Shown here: piece by piece, positions 1 to 8,207 of the stretch
How positions within the stretch are numbered: the first letter of the stretch is position 1
Layout of the letters: the number at the start of each line of letters is the position of its first letter
Assembly: GCA_040081265.1 (NCBI GenBank)
Contig: JBEBGV010000096.1
Coordinates: 1-14,365 of the forward strand
Direction: 5' to 3'
Source of the DNA: JBEBGV01 sp040081265
GTDB taxonomy: Bacteria > Acidobacteriota > Vicinamibacteria > Vicinamibacterales > UBA2999
DNA: 14,365 bases
Made by a program: the position numbers and the translations under genes
The notes under the pieces: generated by a model
Database searches by the model: none
What the model saw: the letters and a program-made list of their open reading frames with translations, nothing else
Told to the model about the DNA's origin: nothing

Positions 1-1
1 G

Positions 2-1477
2 GTGTGGGTCGTTGACGTGCCGCTCGACGGCACCGCGCGGCCCGAGGATCGCGCGGACGTAGCGGCGGCAGGTCTGTTCGTGGAGACGCTCCTCGCACGG
101 CGCTTTCACCGCGACGAGCAGACGCTCCCGCCGAAGGAACGCAAGCTGACAGCGCGGCTGGACGCCCTCCTGGCCGCTGCGTCGTCTCTCGTGACGAACC
201 GAAAGCCGCGCTTTATCCACTCGCTCGACCGCTCTCTCTACGACCAGATTCGCGAACGGCTCCGCAGCGCGATCGACAAACCGAGGAACTTTCTTCTCTG
301 CGGATCCGGGTTCTATGAGGAGCCATCCGGCAAGGCGAAGAAGCCGGCGGTCTTCGGCAAGCTCGAGGACCTTGGCGTTTTCACTCCGAAGCCGCGACGT
401 GTGGCGCTCGTGGAGCCTAGTGAAGCGGGGGCTGTCGCTGGTTGGGTCACAAAAGGTGATACGGATGGGTGGGAGATCGTTCGCCCCTTCGACACGCTCG
501 ACCACAAGCGCCGCCTCCACGCGAAGTTCGTGTTCGCGGGCCATCTACGCAACGGTCACCTGAGCAATGGCTGGCTCTATCTAGGCTCCGGCAATCTGTC
601 GCGCCGCGGCATCCTCACGCACGGAGCGATGGCCAAGGGCAACGTCGAAACAGGCGTGGTCTTCGAGGCTAGTGAACGTCTTGACCCTGAGCAGCTTGAA
701 CGGTTGCTATTCTGGACCCAAGACGCCGACACAGGCGGCGACGAGGATTGGATAGTCGGGCAGGTCGGTGATGCACCCGACGCGCAGCCGATCCTGGAAG
801 CGTCCCCGATTCTCTCTGCGGCGGTCGTTCCCGCGCCGACGCGCCGACTGCGTCTGCTTTGGCGAGACGACGTCCCGCCAGCTGCTCGTGTAAGCGTCTG
901 GTGGAGCGGGCGCGACTCGTTCGAGGTGAAACAGGGCGACGATGTGCCGTTGAAGGACGACGAGAACCCGACTGTGCTGTTCGTGGGTGGCAAGAGCCGC
1001 AACTGGCTTGTTCCGGTGGTCGACCCCGCAGGTCGTGTCGCTTGGCAGCCACCCCGTTTCGATTCCTACGCCGCCGCGCTCGCTGCGCTCCTCGACTTCC
1101 CGATCCGTCCTGCCGAATCCACTGACGACGACGGTAATGACGGCGATGGAGGCGGCGCCCAAGGTACGGGCGACGGGGAGGCAATCGAGCAGGAGAAGAG
1201 CTACGCGCTGCACGCCGCAGCCGAACTCGTCGAGAAGGTCGCCGCGCTCCAGGCTGCACTCCCGCAGTTGATGCTCAACGACTGGCTCGATCACCTCGAC
1301 CGGATGTTCCGCGCTTCGTTCCCAGAAGCGCTCATCGCGACCTGGCGGACGCACCGGCTCGACATCTTCGCGCATCTACGGGAGCCGGAGCTGCGCGCGC
1401 CACACCTGACGGACCAGCAGCGCGCTAGGTACTTCGAGGTTCTCGACGGCGCCGCCCGCGCGTGGGGGCTGCGATGA
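2..1477 (+). CDS. Phospholipase D-like domain protein, 5' end cut by the window
   Basis: The frame is open to the first bases of the window, so the GTG at position 2 is probably not the true start and the N-terminus is missing; 491 residues remain. A PLD-type half-site is visible: H173-A-K175-F, then G195-S196-G197-N198-L-S, matching the H-x-K and GSxN elements of the family. The usual Asp after the Lys is not obvious. A Gly/Asp-rich linker lies around residues 373-400, followed by a helical tail. Known PLD-fold proteins next to large helicases are DNA-processing parts of phage-defence systems (for example DISARM DrmC and Dpd DpdK), but this protein cannot be assigned to one of them. The stop codon overlaps the start of the helicase gene by 4 bp (ATGA), so the two are translationally coupled and probably work together, one as nuclease and one as DNA motor. 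The nuclease role is inferred. Confidence 0.7.
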   Translation: MWVVDVPLDGTARPEDRADVAAAGLFVETLLARRFHRDEQTLPPKERKLTARLDALLAAASSLVTNRKPRFIHSLDRSLYDQIRERLRSAIDKPRNFLLCGSGFYEEPSGKAKKPAVFGKLEDLGVFTPKPRRVALVEPSEAGAVAGWVTKGDTDGWEIVRPFDTLDHKRRLHAKFVFAGHLRNGHLSNGWLYLGSGNLSRRGILTHGAMAKGNVETGVVFEASERLDPEQLERLLFWTQDADTGGDEDWIVGQVGDAPDAQPILEASPILSAAVVPAPTRRLRLLWRDDVPPAARVSVWWSGRDSFEVKQGDDVPLKDDENPTVLFVGGKSRNWLVPVVDPAGRVAWQPPRFDSYAAALAALLDFPIRPAESTDDDGNDGDGGGAQGTGDGEAIEQEKSYALHAAAELVEKVAALQAALPQLMLNDWLDHLDRMFRASFPEALIATWRTHRLDIFAHLREPELRAPHLTDQQRARYFEVLDGAARAWGLR

Positions 1478-4206
1478 GTTTTTCGTGGGCGCGTGCGGCT
1501 GATGCGCTTCGGACGATTGTCGCGGACGACGCATCGAGGCAGCTTGCGGAGCAACATCTCGATGACGGCCAGCGCGCGTCGCTCATGTGGATGGCTGAAC
1601 GACTGCCACAGACAGGCGTCGTCCTTGCCGACGAAGTCGGCACGGGGAAGACGCGTATTGCATGCGCGGTAGTCATCGCCGTTGTTAAAGCCGGCGGACG
1701 CGCGGCCGTCGTGGTTCCGCACGGTCTGATGCACCAGTGGCAGCGTGAAGCGCACGTGCTGGGCATGTCCTCCGCCAAGTCGTTAACGTCAGTACGTGAC
1801 TTTATCGAGGATGCCAAGTCGAAGGCGTGGGAGGACATCGCCCCGACACCTGATAGCCCGGAATGGCTCCTGGTCTCGCACGGCTTCCGCGCGCCACAAG
1901 TTCGGCAGGGCCGACGACCGGCGGAGTGGCGTGTTGCCCTTCCTGCCTACGTTCGCGCAGAGCTAACCGCGCAGGCCACCCGTAAGGACCGACGGACGTT
2001 CACCGGCAAGCTGCTTGAGGATCCGCATGAGGTGAGCCGACGGATTGCTGGGGACCTGGCAGATCGTCTTCGTGGGCAGCAACGTATCCGGCTCCGCGCG
2101 CGACTCGATGAGTTGCCCCCGTACCGACGAGGTGGCGACAACACGAAGCTGATCGAAGCGCTCAAGGACAACGGCCGCACTCTCGTTGAGGACCTCTTAG
2201 GGGTGTGGCTCGGCGAGTTCGATCTCCTCATCATCGACGAAGCCCATAAGAGCCGAGCTGAGGTAGACGTCGACGGTACGGCGGTCGGCGCGGTGTCCGG
2301 CAGTGTCCTGTCACGACTGGTCAACAAGCTCTTGAAACAGACCGAGGGCGGGAGCCGGCTTTGTCTCACCGCGACGCCAATGGAACTCGATCTAAAGCAG
2401 TGGCTCCACTTGCTCGGACGTGATCGCGCGTGCAGCGGCCTCGACCCGGAGCGCGGGCATCAGGTCGTGAAGGAACTGCACGACGCGGCGGCCTGCGCAG
2501 CCATCGCGCCTGACGAAGGGCGTCGCCTCGACGATCTGTGTGCGGCGGCTGGGAACTTCACCAGGACGCTGGCTCCGTACGTGACGCGGCGTCGACGCGA
2601 TGAAGATCCGCTAGTCACGACCTTCCGAGACAACCTGCCGCCTGAACGGCGTCGAGACGCCCCGCATCCGTATCGAAATGTACGTTCGCTAAAGATCGCT
2701 TGGGCCGACACAGTGGGCCAGAGTTCGCCCTGGCTCGATGTGCTCTTCGCCGCTGAGTCCATGAGCCAGAGCGCCCGAGGGCTGACGCTCAAGGAAACCG
2801 CGGAGTGGCCGCGTGCGGTGCGTGACGCGTACACGAAGCTATCGGCCGGCCACCTCAGTATCGACCTCTCCGAAACGAGCGAGCCACTCCGAGTGCCCGA
2901 ACCCGGCATCGTTGACGACCATACACGGGGCAAGATCGCACGCACCGCCTACTGGTATCGACGGCTGCGCGACGGCCGCAAGCGCGTCCTCGAAGGGTTG
3001 CCGCTCGTGAGCGGTACCACCCTCGACCCCGACACCGAACACCCGCGCCTCCTCGCTGCAGTGAAGGAGATCGAGGGCTGGACGCTGAAGCGCGAGAAGG
3101 TGCTGGTGTTCGGCGTCTTCTTGCGCCCGCTTCGATTCCTTCGTGACGTACTCAACGTTCGCCATGCATTGCGGGCGGCCGACGCTGGCAGGCCGATCGC
3201 GCACGCTATTCATACCGACGTGGCGCTGCTGGGGATCGCGCTTCGCCAGCTCGAGCGCCTGCGTACGGAGGGCTCTCTCTCGGGTCGTCTTTCGACGGGC
3301 AATATCGCCGAGATGCGCCGCTCGCTCGCCGAGAGCCACAAGGCCTACGAGCGACTCCGGGACAAAGTGCGCCGGCGTGCGAAGAAGCCGGTCGCCGCGT
3401 GGCGGACGGACCCATCACTGTTCGGCGGCGCGTCGGTCGACCGTGAGCTCAGGGGCGCGCTCGAAGACCACCTCGTCTCGTTCATCCTCGACAACTTCCT
3501 CGCGACAACGTCCGAGTCCGACGAGGTGACCGACGAGCGCTTCGACGTGCTCACCGCGGAGTTCGTCGACGAGCGCCTGCGCCCGCTCCTTGGTGAACTG
3601 GGCGACGATGACGCCGACGAAGAGCAAGCCGTGCTCCGCCAGGACGCACTGCGTTCGCTTCTCGAGGACGACGATGGTCGACAGAGCTTCCATGCGCGAC
3701 TGCTTCAGGGAGCCACGCAATGGGAGACAAGACGCTATCTCCAGGCCGCGTTCAACCGGCCAGGCGCCTCACCATGGGTCCTCATCGCGCAGAGCCAGGT
3801 CGGTCGTGAAGGTCTCAACCTGCACGAGTCCTGTCGGGTGGTCATCCAGTTCCACGCCGAATGGAACCCCGCCGTCCTCGAGCAGCAAATCGGCCGTGTC
3901 GATCGCAAGGGAAGTCTGTGGGAGAAGCTCGCCCGGAATTGGCTCGATGAGCGCGAACAGGGAGACGCGGAGGGTGAACCTCCCTTCATCGAGGTTCGGC
4001 AGCTCATCCTCGAGGGCACGTACGACGCGTTTCAGTGGGACCGCGTCATGCGCCGGCAACATGTGTTCGATGCCAGCTTGTTTGGCTCGCTGCTCCCAGA
4101 GGAAGCATGGCAACGAGTGCCGCAAGACCGACTGGCGAGCCTCCGAAGTGCCGCTCCCTCTTTCCGGCCCCCGCCGTCCAACGAGCGTGTCCCCTCTGAC
4201 GATTGA
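1474..4206 (+). CDS. SNF2/RapA-type DEAH helicase, PLD partner
   Basis: This is a complete superfamily 2 ATPase of 910 residues if started at the ATG at 1474; a GTG at 1462 is in frame, but the ATG overlaps the upstream stop as ATGA and has a GGGGG run about 7 bases before it. Motif I is LADEVGTGKT (residues 51-60), motif Ia is AVVVPHGLMHQW, motif II is DEAH starting at D255, and motif III is LTATPMEL. The C-terminal lobe has GREGLNLHES (motif V) and QQIGRVDRKGS (motif VI, around 803-813). The GLNL and GRVDRKGS pattern is typical of RapA/SNF2-like proteins rather than DEAD-box helicases. All key ATPase residues are present. About 350 residues between the lobes are rich in charged helices. It probably translocates on duplex DNA and acts with the upstream PLD protein in a defence-type module. 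Which named system it belongs to is not resolved, because genes left of the window are unseen. Confidence 0.85.
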   Translation: MSFSWARAADALRTIVADDASRQLAEQHLDDGQRASLMWMAERLPQTGVVLADEVGTGKTRIACAVVIAVVKAGGRAAVVVPHGLMHQWQREAHVLGMSSAKSLTSVRDFIEDAKSKAWEDIAPTPDSPEWLLVSHGFRAPQVRQGRRPAEWRVALPAYVRAELTAQATRKDRRTFTGKLLEDPHEVSRRIAGDLADRLRGQQRIRLRARLDELPPYRRGGDNTKLIEALKDNGRTLVEDLLGVWLGEFDLLIIDEAHKSRAEVDVDGTAVGAVSGSVLSRLVNKLLKQTEGGSRLCLTATPMELDLKQWLHLLGRDRACSGLDPERGHQVVKELHDAAACAAIAPDEGRRLDDLCAAAGNFTRTLAPYVTRRRRDEDPLVTTFRDNLPPERRRDAPHPYRNVRSLKIAWADTVGQSSPWLDVLFAAESMSQSARGLTLKETAEWPRAVRDAYTKLSAGHLSIDLSETSEPLRVPEPGIVDDHTRGKIARTAYWYRRLRDGRKRVLEGLPLVSGTTLDPDTEHPRLLAAVKEIEGWTLKREKVLVFGVFLRPLRFLRDVLNVRHALRAADAGRPIAHAIHTDVALLGIALRQLERLRTEGSLSGRLSTGNIAEMRRSLAESHKAYERLRDKVRRRAKKPVAAWRTDPSLFGGASVDRELRGALEDHLVSFILDNFLATTSESDEVTDERFDVLTAEFVDERLRPLLGELGDDDADEEQAVLRQDALRSLLEDDDGRQSFHARLLQGATQWETRRYLQAAFNRPGASPWVLIAQSQVGREGLNLHESCRVVIQFHAEWNPAVLEQQIGRVDRKGSLWEKLARNWLDEREQGDAEGEPPFIEVRQLILEGTYDAFQWDRVMRRQHVFDASLFGSLLPEEAWQRVPQDRLASLRSAAPSFRPPPSNERVPSDD

Positions 4207-4276
4207 TAGCCAGGGGCAGCGTCTCAAGCAGTGAGCGTCACCGGACGGAGTCGACACCCAGCGGAGCGTTCACCAG

Positions 4277-4294
4277 CACTCCGCCGGCGGAGTG
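4277..4294. repeat. Perfect 18-bp palindrome between convergent genes
   Basis: CACTCCGCCGGCGGAGTG reads the same on both strands and lies in the 107-bp gap between the helicase stop and the convergent ankyrin gene stop. It could fold into a GC-rich hairpin on either transcript and act as a bidirectional terminator. There is no following T run on either side, so a standard intrinsic terminator is not supported. A protein-binding site is the alternative. Confidence 0.5.
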
Positions 4295-4313
4295 ACGACG
4301 AGCCTGCACAGAC

Positions 4314-5750
4314 TTAACTCACCGTCAGGGGCGGCAGCTTTGGACGTCCGGGAACCGGTCGAGCGGATGCTTTCTTTGCCCAGTATCCGCGTGATGGTTT
4401 AGGGACTTGCAGCTGGCGACAGACTTTCGCCAGCGCGACGTCGGAGATGCCATACCGCTCGGCGACCTTCTGCGTAGGCTCTGCCCAAACTTCGGCGTAC
4501 AGCCTCTCGCGATCGTAGCTAGCCAGGACGTATGCCGATGGGCGATCGGGTCTCCGCAAATCCGACTTACGTTGTCCGTCGAGCGTTAGCCCTATTCGAG
4601 CCATTTGGTGTTCACAGCCCACGAGGTGCTGTTGCATGCGGGGTGGGCGGAGGAAGTCACGGAGGACGCCGTGGTCGCAAGCTTGATGCTTCGCGAGCAG
4701 GCCCGCCAGTTCGACGGTTACCTGCGGCTCGATTTTGTACAAGATCCGGCGGGCGTCGTTCAGCGATGAAGGGTCCGGCTTCCAGAGTGCGCCGTGTTCG
4801 ACGAGGAGGCGAATGGTGTCACGTGTCCTTGAAACCGTGTAGCTGGGCGTTTGGTAGTTCTTGCCGTGGCGGTGAAGCACACTGTCGATTTTGTCCCACC
4901 CGAGGTGACGGATACAGGCCTCGAGCGCTCCCGAGCCCCCGTTAGCCTTGTTGTTCGGATTTGCACCCAGCGTGAGCAGGTGGGCCAGCGTGTCCCGGCG
5001 CGCAAAGAAAGCGGCTTTCTCGAGTAGCGCCCCGAGGTCGTCTCGCGTGGGGTCGGGATTAACCCTCTTGAGGATCTCGGTGTGGCCCCAGGTGCACGCC
5101 TCATCGAACGCCGTCGTGTGCGTCTCAGGATCCTGCGCTTGTTCGTCTTCAGCGTGCTTAAGCAGCGGTCCCGATGACCGAGGATCCGCTCCCGCCCACA
5201 GCAAAAGACTCACCCATTTCAGGTTCCCGTCGCAGCAGAACTGTCGCAGCGCCATGTCGACCTGCTGCTGAAGCTTGCCTGCAAGCTCAGGGTACTGGCG
5301 CCTGCAATCGAGGTACATCCCGAGCGTAGTCTTCGCCTTGAGCTCGCGAAACGCGTGGGCAAAGGGGAAGCCGGCGATTGGATCAGCACCGCGACTGAGA
5401 AACGTCGAGACGACACTCTTGTCGGCGGTGCCGAGGACATCGACGAACGGAACCGCGCCGATCTCCGCGCCGTGACTGAGGGCCAGGTCGATCAGGTCTG
5501 AGCGACGTCGGTGCACTGCCTCACTCAGGGCCTCGTTCTTTGTCTCCTGGTTCGGCGCGTGTCGTAGCAGCAGTTCGATCAGACTGTGGAAGCCGGTCGC
5601 GAACGCGACCTGCAGCGGCGTCTTCCTGAGCGCGCGTGGGACTTGAAGCGTTCGGCCGGAACCGATCCACGCTTCAATAGCGTAGAGGCGGCCCGAGGCG
5701 CACAGCGCCAGCAGCGTCTTAGCCTCGTCGATGGAGAGTTCCGCTGCCAT
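4314..5750 (-). CDS. Ankyrin-repeat protein with C-terminal HTH-like domain
   Basis: The protein has 478 residues and starts at an ATG with AAAGGG just upstream. Residues from about 5 to 350 form degenerate ankyrin-type repeats (for example TPLQVAFATGFHSLIELLL and LAHLLTLGANPN), which usually bind proteins. The last 67 residues (from 412) are different: LYAEVWAEPTQKVAERYGIS, then DVALAKVCRQL and PSRGYWAKK. This looks like the conserved LYxEVW...YGVSDVALAKxCRxLxxPxPPRGYWAK module found in many accessory-region proteins; the central part reads as a helix-turn-helix, so DNA binding is likely but inferred. No signal peptide or membrane segment is seen. It is the last gene of the minus-strand run that begins with the CBASS control genes, 57 bp after the preceding stop, so it may be co-transcribed with them. 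Its function is unknown; a sensor or adaptor in the defence island is a guess. Confidence 0.75.
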   Translation of the reverse strand: MAAELSIDEAKTLLALCASGRLYAIEAWIGSGRTLQVPRALRKTPLQVAFATGFHSLIELLLRHAPNQETKNEALSEAVHRRRSDLIDLALSHGAEIGAVPFVDVLGTADKSVVSTFLSRGADPIAGFPFAHAFRELKAKTTLGMYLDCRRQYPELAGKLQQQVDMALRQFCCDGNLKWVSLLLWAGADPRSSGPLLKHAEDEQAQDPETHTTAFDEACTWGHTEILKRVNPDPTRDDLGALLEKAAFFARRDTLAHLLTLGANPNNKANGGSGALEACIRHLGWDKIDSVLHRHGKNYQTPSYTVSRTRDTIRLLVEHGALWKPDPSSLNDARRILYKIEPQVTVELAGLLAKHQACDHGVLRDFLRPPRMQQHLVGCEHQMARIGLTLDGQRKSDLRRPDRPSAYVLASYDRERLYAEVWAEPTQKVAERYGISDVALAKVCRQLQVPKPSRGYWAKKASARPVPGRPKLPPLTVS

Positions 5751-5755
5751 TGCCC

Positions 5756-5789
5756 TTTGAGATTAACGAACGGAAGCCGCCGTCTCAAA
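5756..5789 (-). repeat. Inverted repeat at the start of the ankyrin gene
   Basis: TTTGAGA (5756-5762) and TCTCAAA (5783-5789) are exact 7-base arms with 20 bases between them. On the minus strand the downstream arm overlaps the AAAGGG ribosome-binding site (5753-5758) of the ankyrin gene, so a hairpin here could partly mask translation initiation. Arms this short can occur by chance. Confidence 0.3.
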
Positions 5790-5807
5790 TCGGGGCCCGA
5801 ATCTGAT

Positions 5808-6614
5808 TCAGGACAGGCCACGTTCGGATTGTCTTGCAACACGCGTGTTGCGAACGGCTTTGCCGATGTACAACGGCACACAAGGTATCCGTGCGTTTCC
5901 AGGAACGCGAATCGGACCGACGAGCACTCCCTCTGCGAGATTGCGAATGGCTCCGTCAGTGAGGCGTTCGAGAAACTGATTCAGATCTGACGCGTTCCGC
6001 CCGTGCTTGTCGTCGCGGGTCTGATCCGTGACGAACTCCTGGATCGCGAACACGGCCCGCGTCGCTCGTAGCTCGCGCGCCCAAGCAAGGGTTCCAGCGA
6101 TACCCGTGAGGAGTTGGTATCGGAGCTCGCCCAGGTGCGGCAGGCCGCTCCGCCACTGAGGAAGCAGGGCCTCGGAGAGGGATTCTACGCGACGCACCGC
6201 GCCGGTCTTCTCGTCTGCTGCGATCCGTTTGACCGCTGACTGCAGGACCGCAGTGACTGGGCGATCGAAACTCTCGTCCGCCTTGCCCTCGATCGTGATC
6301 GCGACCAACCCTTTGCCGTCCCGGGCTTCGATGGCAAGGTCAGCGTTCCGTGGCTCGCCTGGCAGATCGTCGAACCGGATCTGATGCTCGGGAAGCGCAC
6401 GCTCAATGACGACCCCTTCGAGGTCCGGGTGCGATCGCAAGAGCTGCTCGATTTCGGCCGGAACGCAGGCGCCTTCGGACCCACACCACGCGACGGCGAG
6501 TTCGCGTGCACTTCGGCCCGTCACCCAGTGCGCAGCCCCGCCCTTCGGCGGCGCGCCAGCATACCAACCGTCGACCGACAAGATCGGGTTCCCGTCTTTG
6601 CCAATGATTTTCAT
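5808..6614 (-). CDS. DUF6946-like protein with PD-(D/E)xK-type pattern
   Basis: The protein has 268 residues and starts at an ATG without a clear Shine-Dalgarno. Its sequence resembles what I know as DUF6946: HWVTGRSARELAVAW near the N-terminus, PEHQIRFDDLPGEPRNADL, then GLVAITIEGKADESF, and later ELRYQLLTGIAGTLAWA. The arrangement D92 (NADLAIEA), then E109-G-K111 at the end of a hydrophobic strand, fits the D...ExK core of PD-(D/E)xK nucleases, with E71 or E76 as a possible helix-1 acid. Nuclease activity is inferred from this pattern and not proven. The gene starts 58 bp after the E2-like stop on the same strand with no visible terminator between, so it may be read with the CBASS genes. It could instead be an independent defence or housekeeping nuclease. 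It is not a standard CBASS component. Confidence 0.65.
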   Translation of the reverse strand: MKIIGKDGNPILSVDGWYAGAPPKGGAAHWVTGRSARELAVAWCGSEGACVPAEIEQLLRSHPDLEGVVIERALPEHQIRFDDLPGEPRNADLAIEARDGKGLVAITIEGKADESFDRPVTAVLQSAVKRIAADEKTGAVRRVESLSEALLPQWRSGLPHLGELRYQLLTGIAGTLAWARELRATRAVFAIQEFVTDQTRDDKHGRNASDLNQFLERLTDGAIRNLAEGVLVGPIRVPGNARIPCVPLYIGKAVRNTRVARQSERGLS

Positions 6615-6672
6615 GAGCGTTGACTTGCCGGAAGCGTATCCCGTCTCGCAGGCGGATCGCCGATGGGACTGG

Positions 6673-7332
6673 CTAAGGACGCCTGTAGATGTTCAGTCGG
6701 GCCAGGGCCTGACGCGCAATCGCCGGGGGGACGGATTCCTGGAGTCTTCTGATCACGTCGAGGTGACAGTCCCTAATTCTCTTGCCTGTGCCGCACGGGC
6801 AGTTCCAGTGCCCCTTTACCTTCTTGTGTCCCAGGCAGTCTAGGAACCGCCGGATCTTTTCTTCGTCCGTGACGCCGAGGACTTCGCCGTACGCTTGCAG
6901 GAGACCAGGTTTGCCGTGGTCCCACTCGCCAAATGGCCACTGTTGGCCCTGTTCAACGAGGATCTGGCCGAGGAAGTAGTTGCGGACTGGACCGTCGAGA
7001 TACGACACGAGCGAATATCTGCCGCGAAGCAACGTCAGCTCCGGGACTTCGGTGCAAATCGCGCCGTTCCCAAATACGTGTCGATCAATGTGTCGTGGAA
7101 TGCGCCCGCCGATTTCCTCGATCCGAGGCAGCTTGAACGCTCCGTCTGGGAACGTGATCTGGATCGAGAAACGGTCGAACACGACGCCGTCGTTGGCCAA
7201 CTGAAAACTGCCGCGGAACGAAGGGGTGTCGCCTTCCAGGACTAGACGGAGGTCGGGCTGTTTCTCCTGAACAGCCCGCTCCAGGTCGGTGAGCTGGCGC
7301 ACGCGGGTAGACGTCGCAATTACCCGCACCAC
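6673..7332 (-). CDS. CBASS E2-like conjugating protein with C-terminal SEC-C motif
   Basis: This 219-residue protein fits the single E2-like partner found in type II short CBASS operons. The N-terminal 150 residues have a UBC-like layout: an FSIQITFPDGAF strand region, then RIPRHIDRHVFGNGAICTE, where C93 is the likely catalytic cysteine and H81 and H85 lie close by. The C-terminus carries CPCGTGKRIRDCH (C178, C180, C189, H190), the C-x-C-x8-C-[CH] pattern of a zinc-binding SEC-C motif. In the family, the E2 processes and conjugates the C-terminus of the partner nucleotidyltransferase and so raises signal synthesis. The start is a GTG at 7332, inside the end of the nucleotidyltransferase gene (13-bp overlap); no strong ribosome-binding site is seen, so translation is probably coupled. 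A second GTG follows at once (7329). No E1 or JAB peptidase gene is present, which is why the system is called short. Confidence 0.8.
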   Translation of the reverse strand: MVRVIATSTRVRQLTDLERAVQEKQPDLRLVLEGDTPSFRGSFQLANDGVVFDRFSIQITFPDGAFKLPRIEEIGGRIPRHIDRHVFGNGAICTEVPELTLLRGRYSLVSYLDGPVRNYFLGQILVEQGQQWPFGEWDHGKPGLLQAYGEVLGVTDEEKIRRFLDCLGHKKVKGHWNCPCGTGKRIRDCHLDVIRRLQESVPPAIARQALARLNIYRRP

Positions 7333-8198
7333 GGTCGTGTCCGAGTTGCCACTGACGCGACTGCCATCTTCACGGCCGCGCTCTTGTCGGCGCCTGTGTC
7401 AACCTTGCCGAACACGGCTTCCCAGCCGTCGTTGTCGATCGTCGAGAGGGTTGAGCTGGCGACGCTCCCGAGTTCGTTCCACACCGCGTCAAGCAGAGGC
7501 ATCAGGTCGTTGCCGCACGGGTTCGCCGGGTCCTCGACCTTCGGCGGACTGTCTAGGTCGCGGAAATTCGTCCAGACGTGAATGAGCTGATCCGCCAGGG
7601 ACTTGTTCTTGTGCGCTGACAGCAGGTCGATGATCAACAACTCGAACACGAACTGCTTAACGTCGAGTGCCTTCCGTGCCTTCCACAGCTTCAGCAGCCG
7701 AATCGCGTCCAGGACGCCGCTGTCTCGGACGGTGTCGATGTGGACCTGGAGATTCGTCTTCAGCCGGCACTTCTCGCCGTTCTCCTGGTACAGGAAGCAG
7801 TCGGTCTTGGAATCGTCGGTGAAGCGGCCGGGCACGACATCGATATGGAAGTCCACCAAATCCTTGTCGCGCAGCCGCAGGGCCGAGCGCTTGCGCTCAA
7901 CGGCGTAGTCCTTCTCCAGCGCCGCGGCGACGCTGTTGTAGATGTCCTCGAGCGTCTCGCCGGCCGTGGTGTCGTCGTGCGGGAAGTAGCAGACGATGTC
8001 CAGGTCGTAGGACTCCTTGATGAGCGTACCCTTCGCCTTGGAGCCGCCGTAGCGGATCGTCGGCGAACTGTCCGGGAACGCGCTCCGGAGGAGAGCTTCA
8101 ACGTCCTTCCGGCGTGTGGTCAGGGCCTTCAGTTCGGCGCTGTCGTCTGCGAGGTCCTGTGATTTCAGGACTGCTTGTAGATATTCGTTATCGGTCAT
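7320..8198 (-). CDS. CBASS CD-NTase (cGAS/DncV-like nucleotidyltransferase)
   Basis: This enzyme makes the cyclic nucleotide second messenger of the CBASS. The 292-residue sequence has the nucleotidyltransferase GS motif GGSKAKGT (residues 51-58), the metal-binding pair D65-L-D67 in ESYDLDIV, and a third acid in DFHIDVVPG (D120 most likely). The C-terminal helical half resembles the OAS-like C-terminal domain, and the length is normal for the family. It ends in PWCG, a C-terminal glycine, as expected for a synthase conjugated by its E2 partner. It starts 9 bp after the Cap5 stop, with GGAGG (complement of 8213-8217) about 14 bases before the ATG, inside the end of cap5. Pairing with Cap5 suggests a cyclic dinucleotide product such as a cGAMP isomer; clade and product cannot be settled by eye, so no CdnX name is given. 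Confidence 0.9.
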   Translation of the reverse strand: MTDNEYLQAVLKSQDLADDSAELKALTTRRKDVEALLRSAFPDSSPTIRYGGSKAKGTLIKESYDLDIVCYFPHDDTTAGETLEDIYNSVAAALEKDYAVERKRSALRLRDKDLVDFHIDVVPGRFTDDSKTDCFLYQENGEKCRLKTNLQVHIDTVRDSGVLDAIRLLKLWKARKALDVKQFVFELLIIDLLSAHKNKSLADQLIHVWTNFRDLDSPPKVEDPANPCGNDLMPLLDAVWNELGSVASSTLSTIDNDGWEAVFGKVDTGADKSAAVKMAVASVATRTRPWCG

Positions 8199-8207
8199 GG
8201 CGTTGTC

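Noticed and set aside
2..4206. Assignment of the left module to DISARM or Dpd
   Set aside because: Both systems include PLD and SNF2-type proteins, but no methylase, DrmA/B or queuosine-type gene is visible, so naming one would be a guess.
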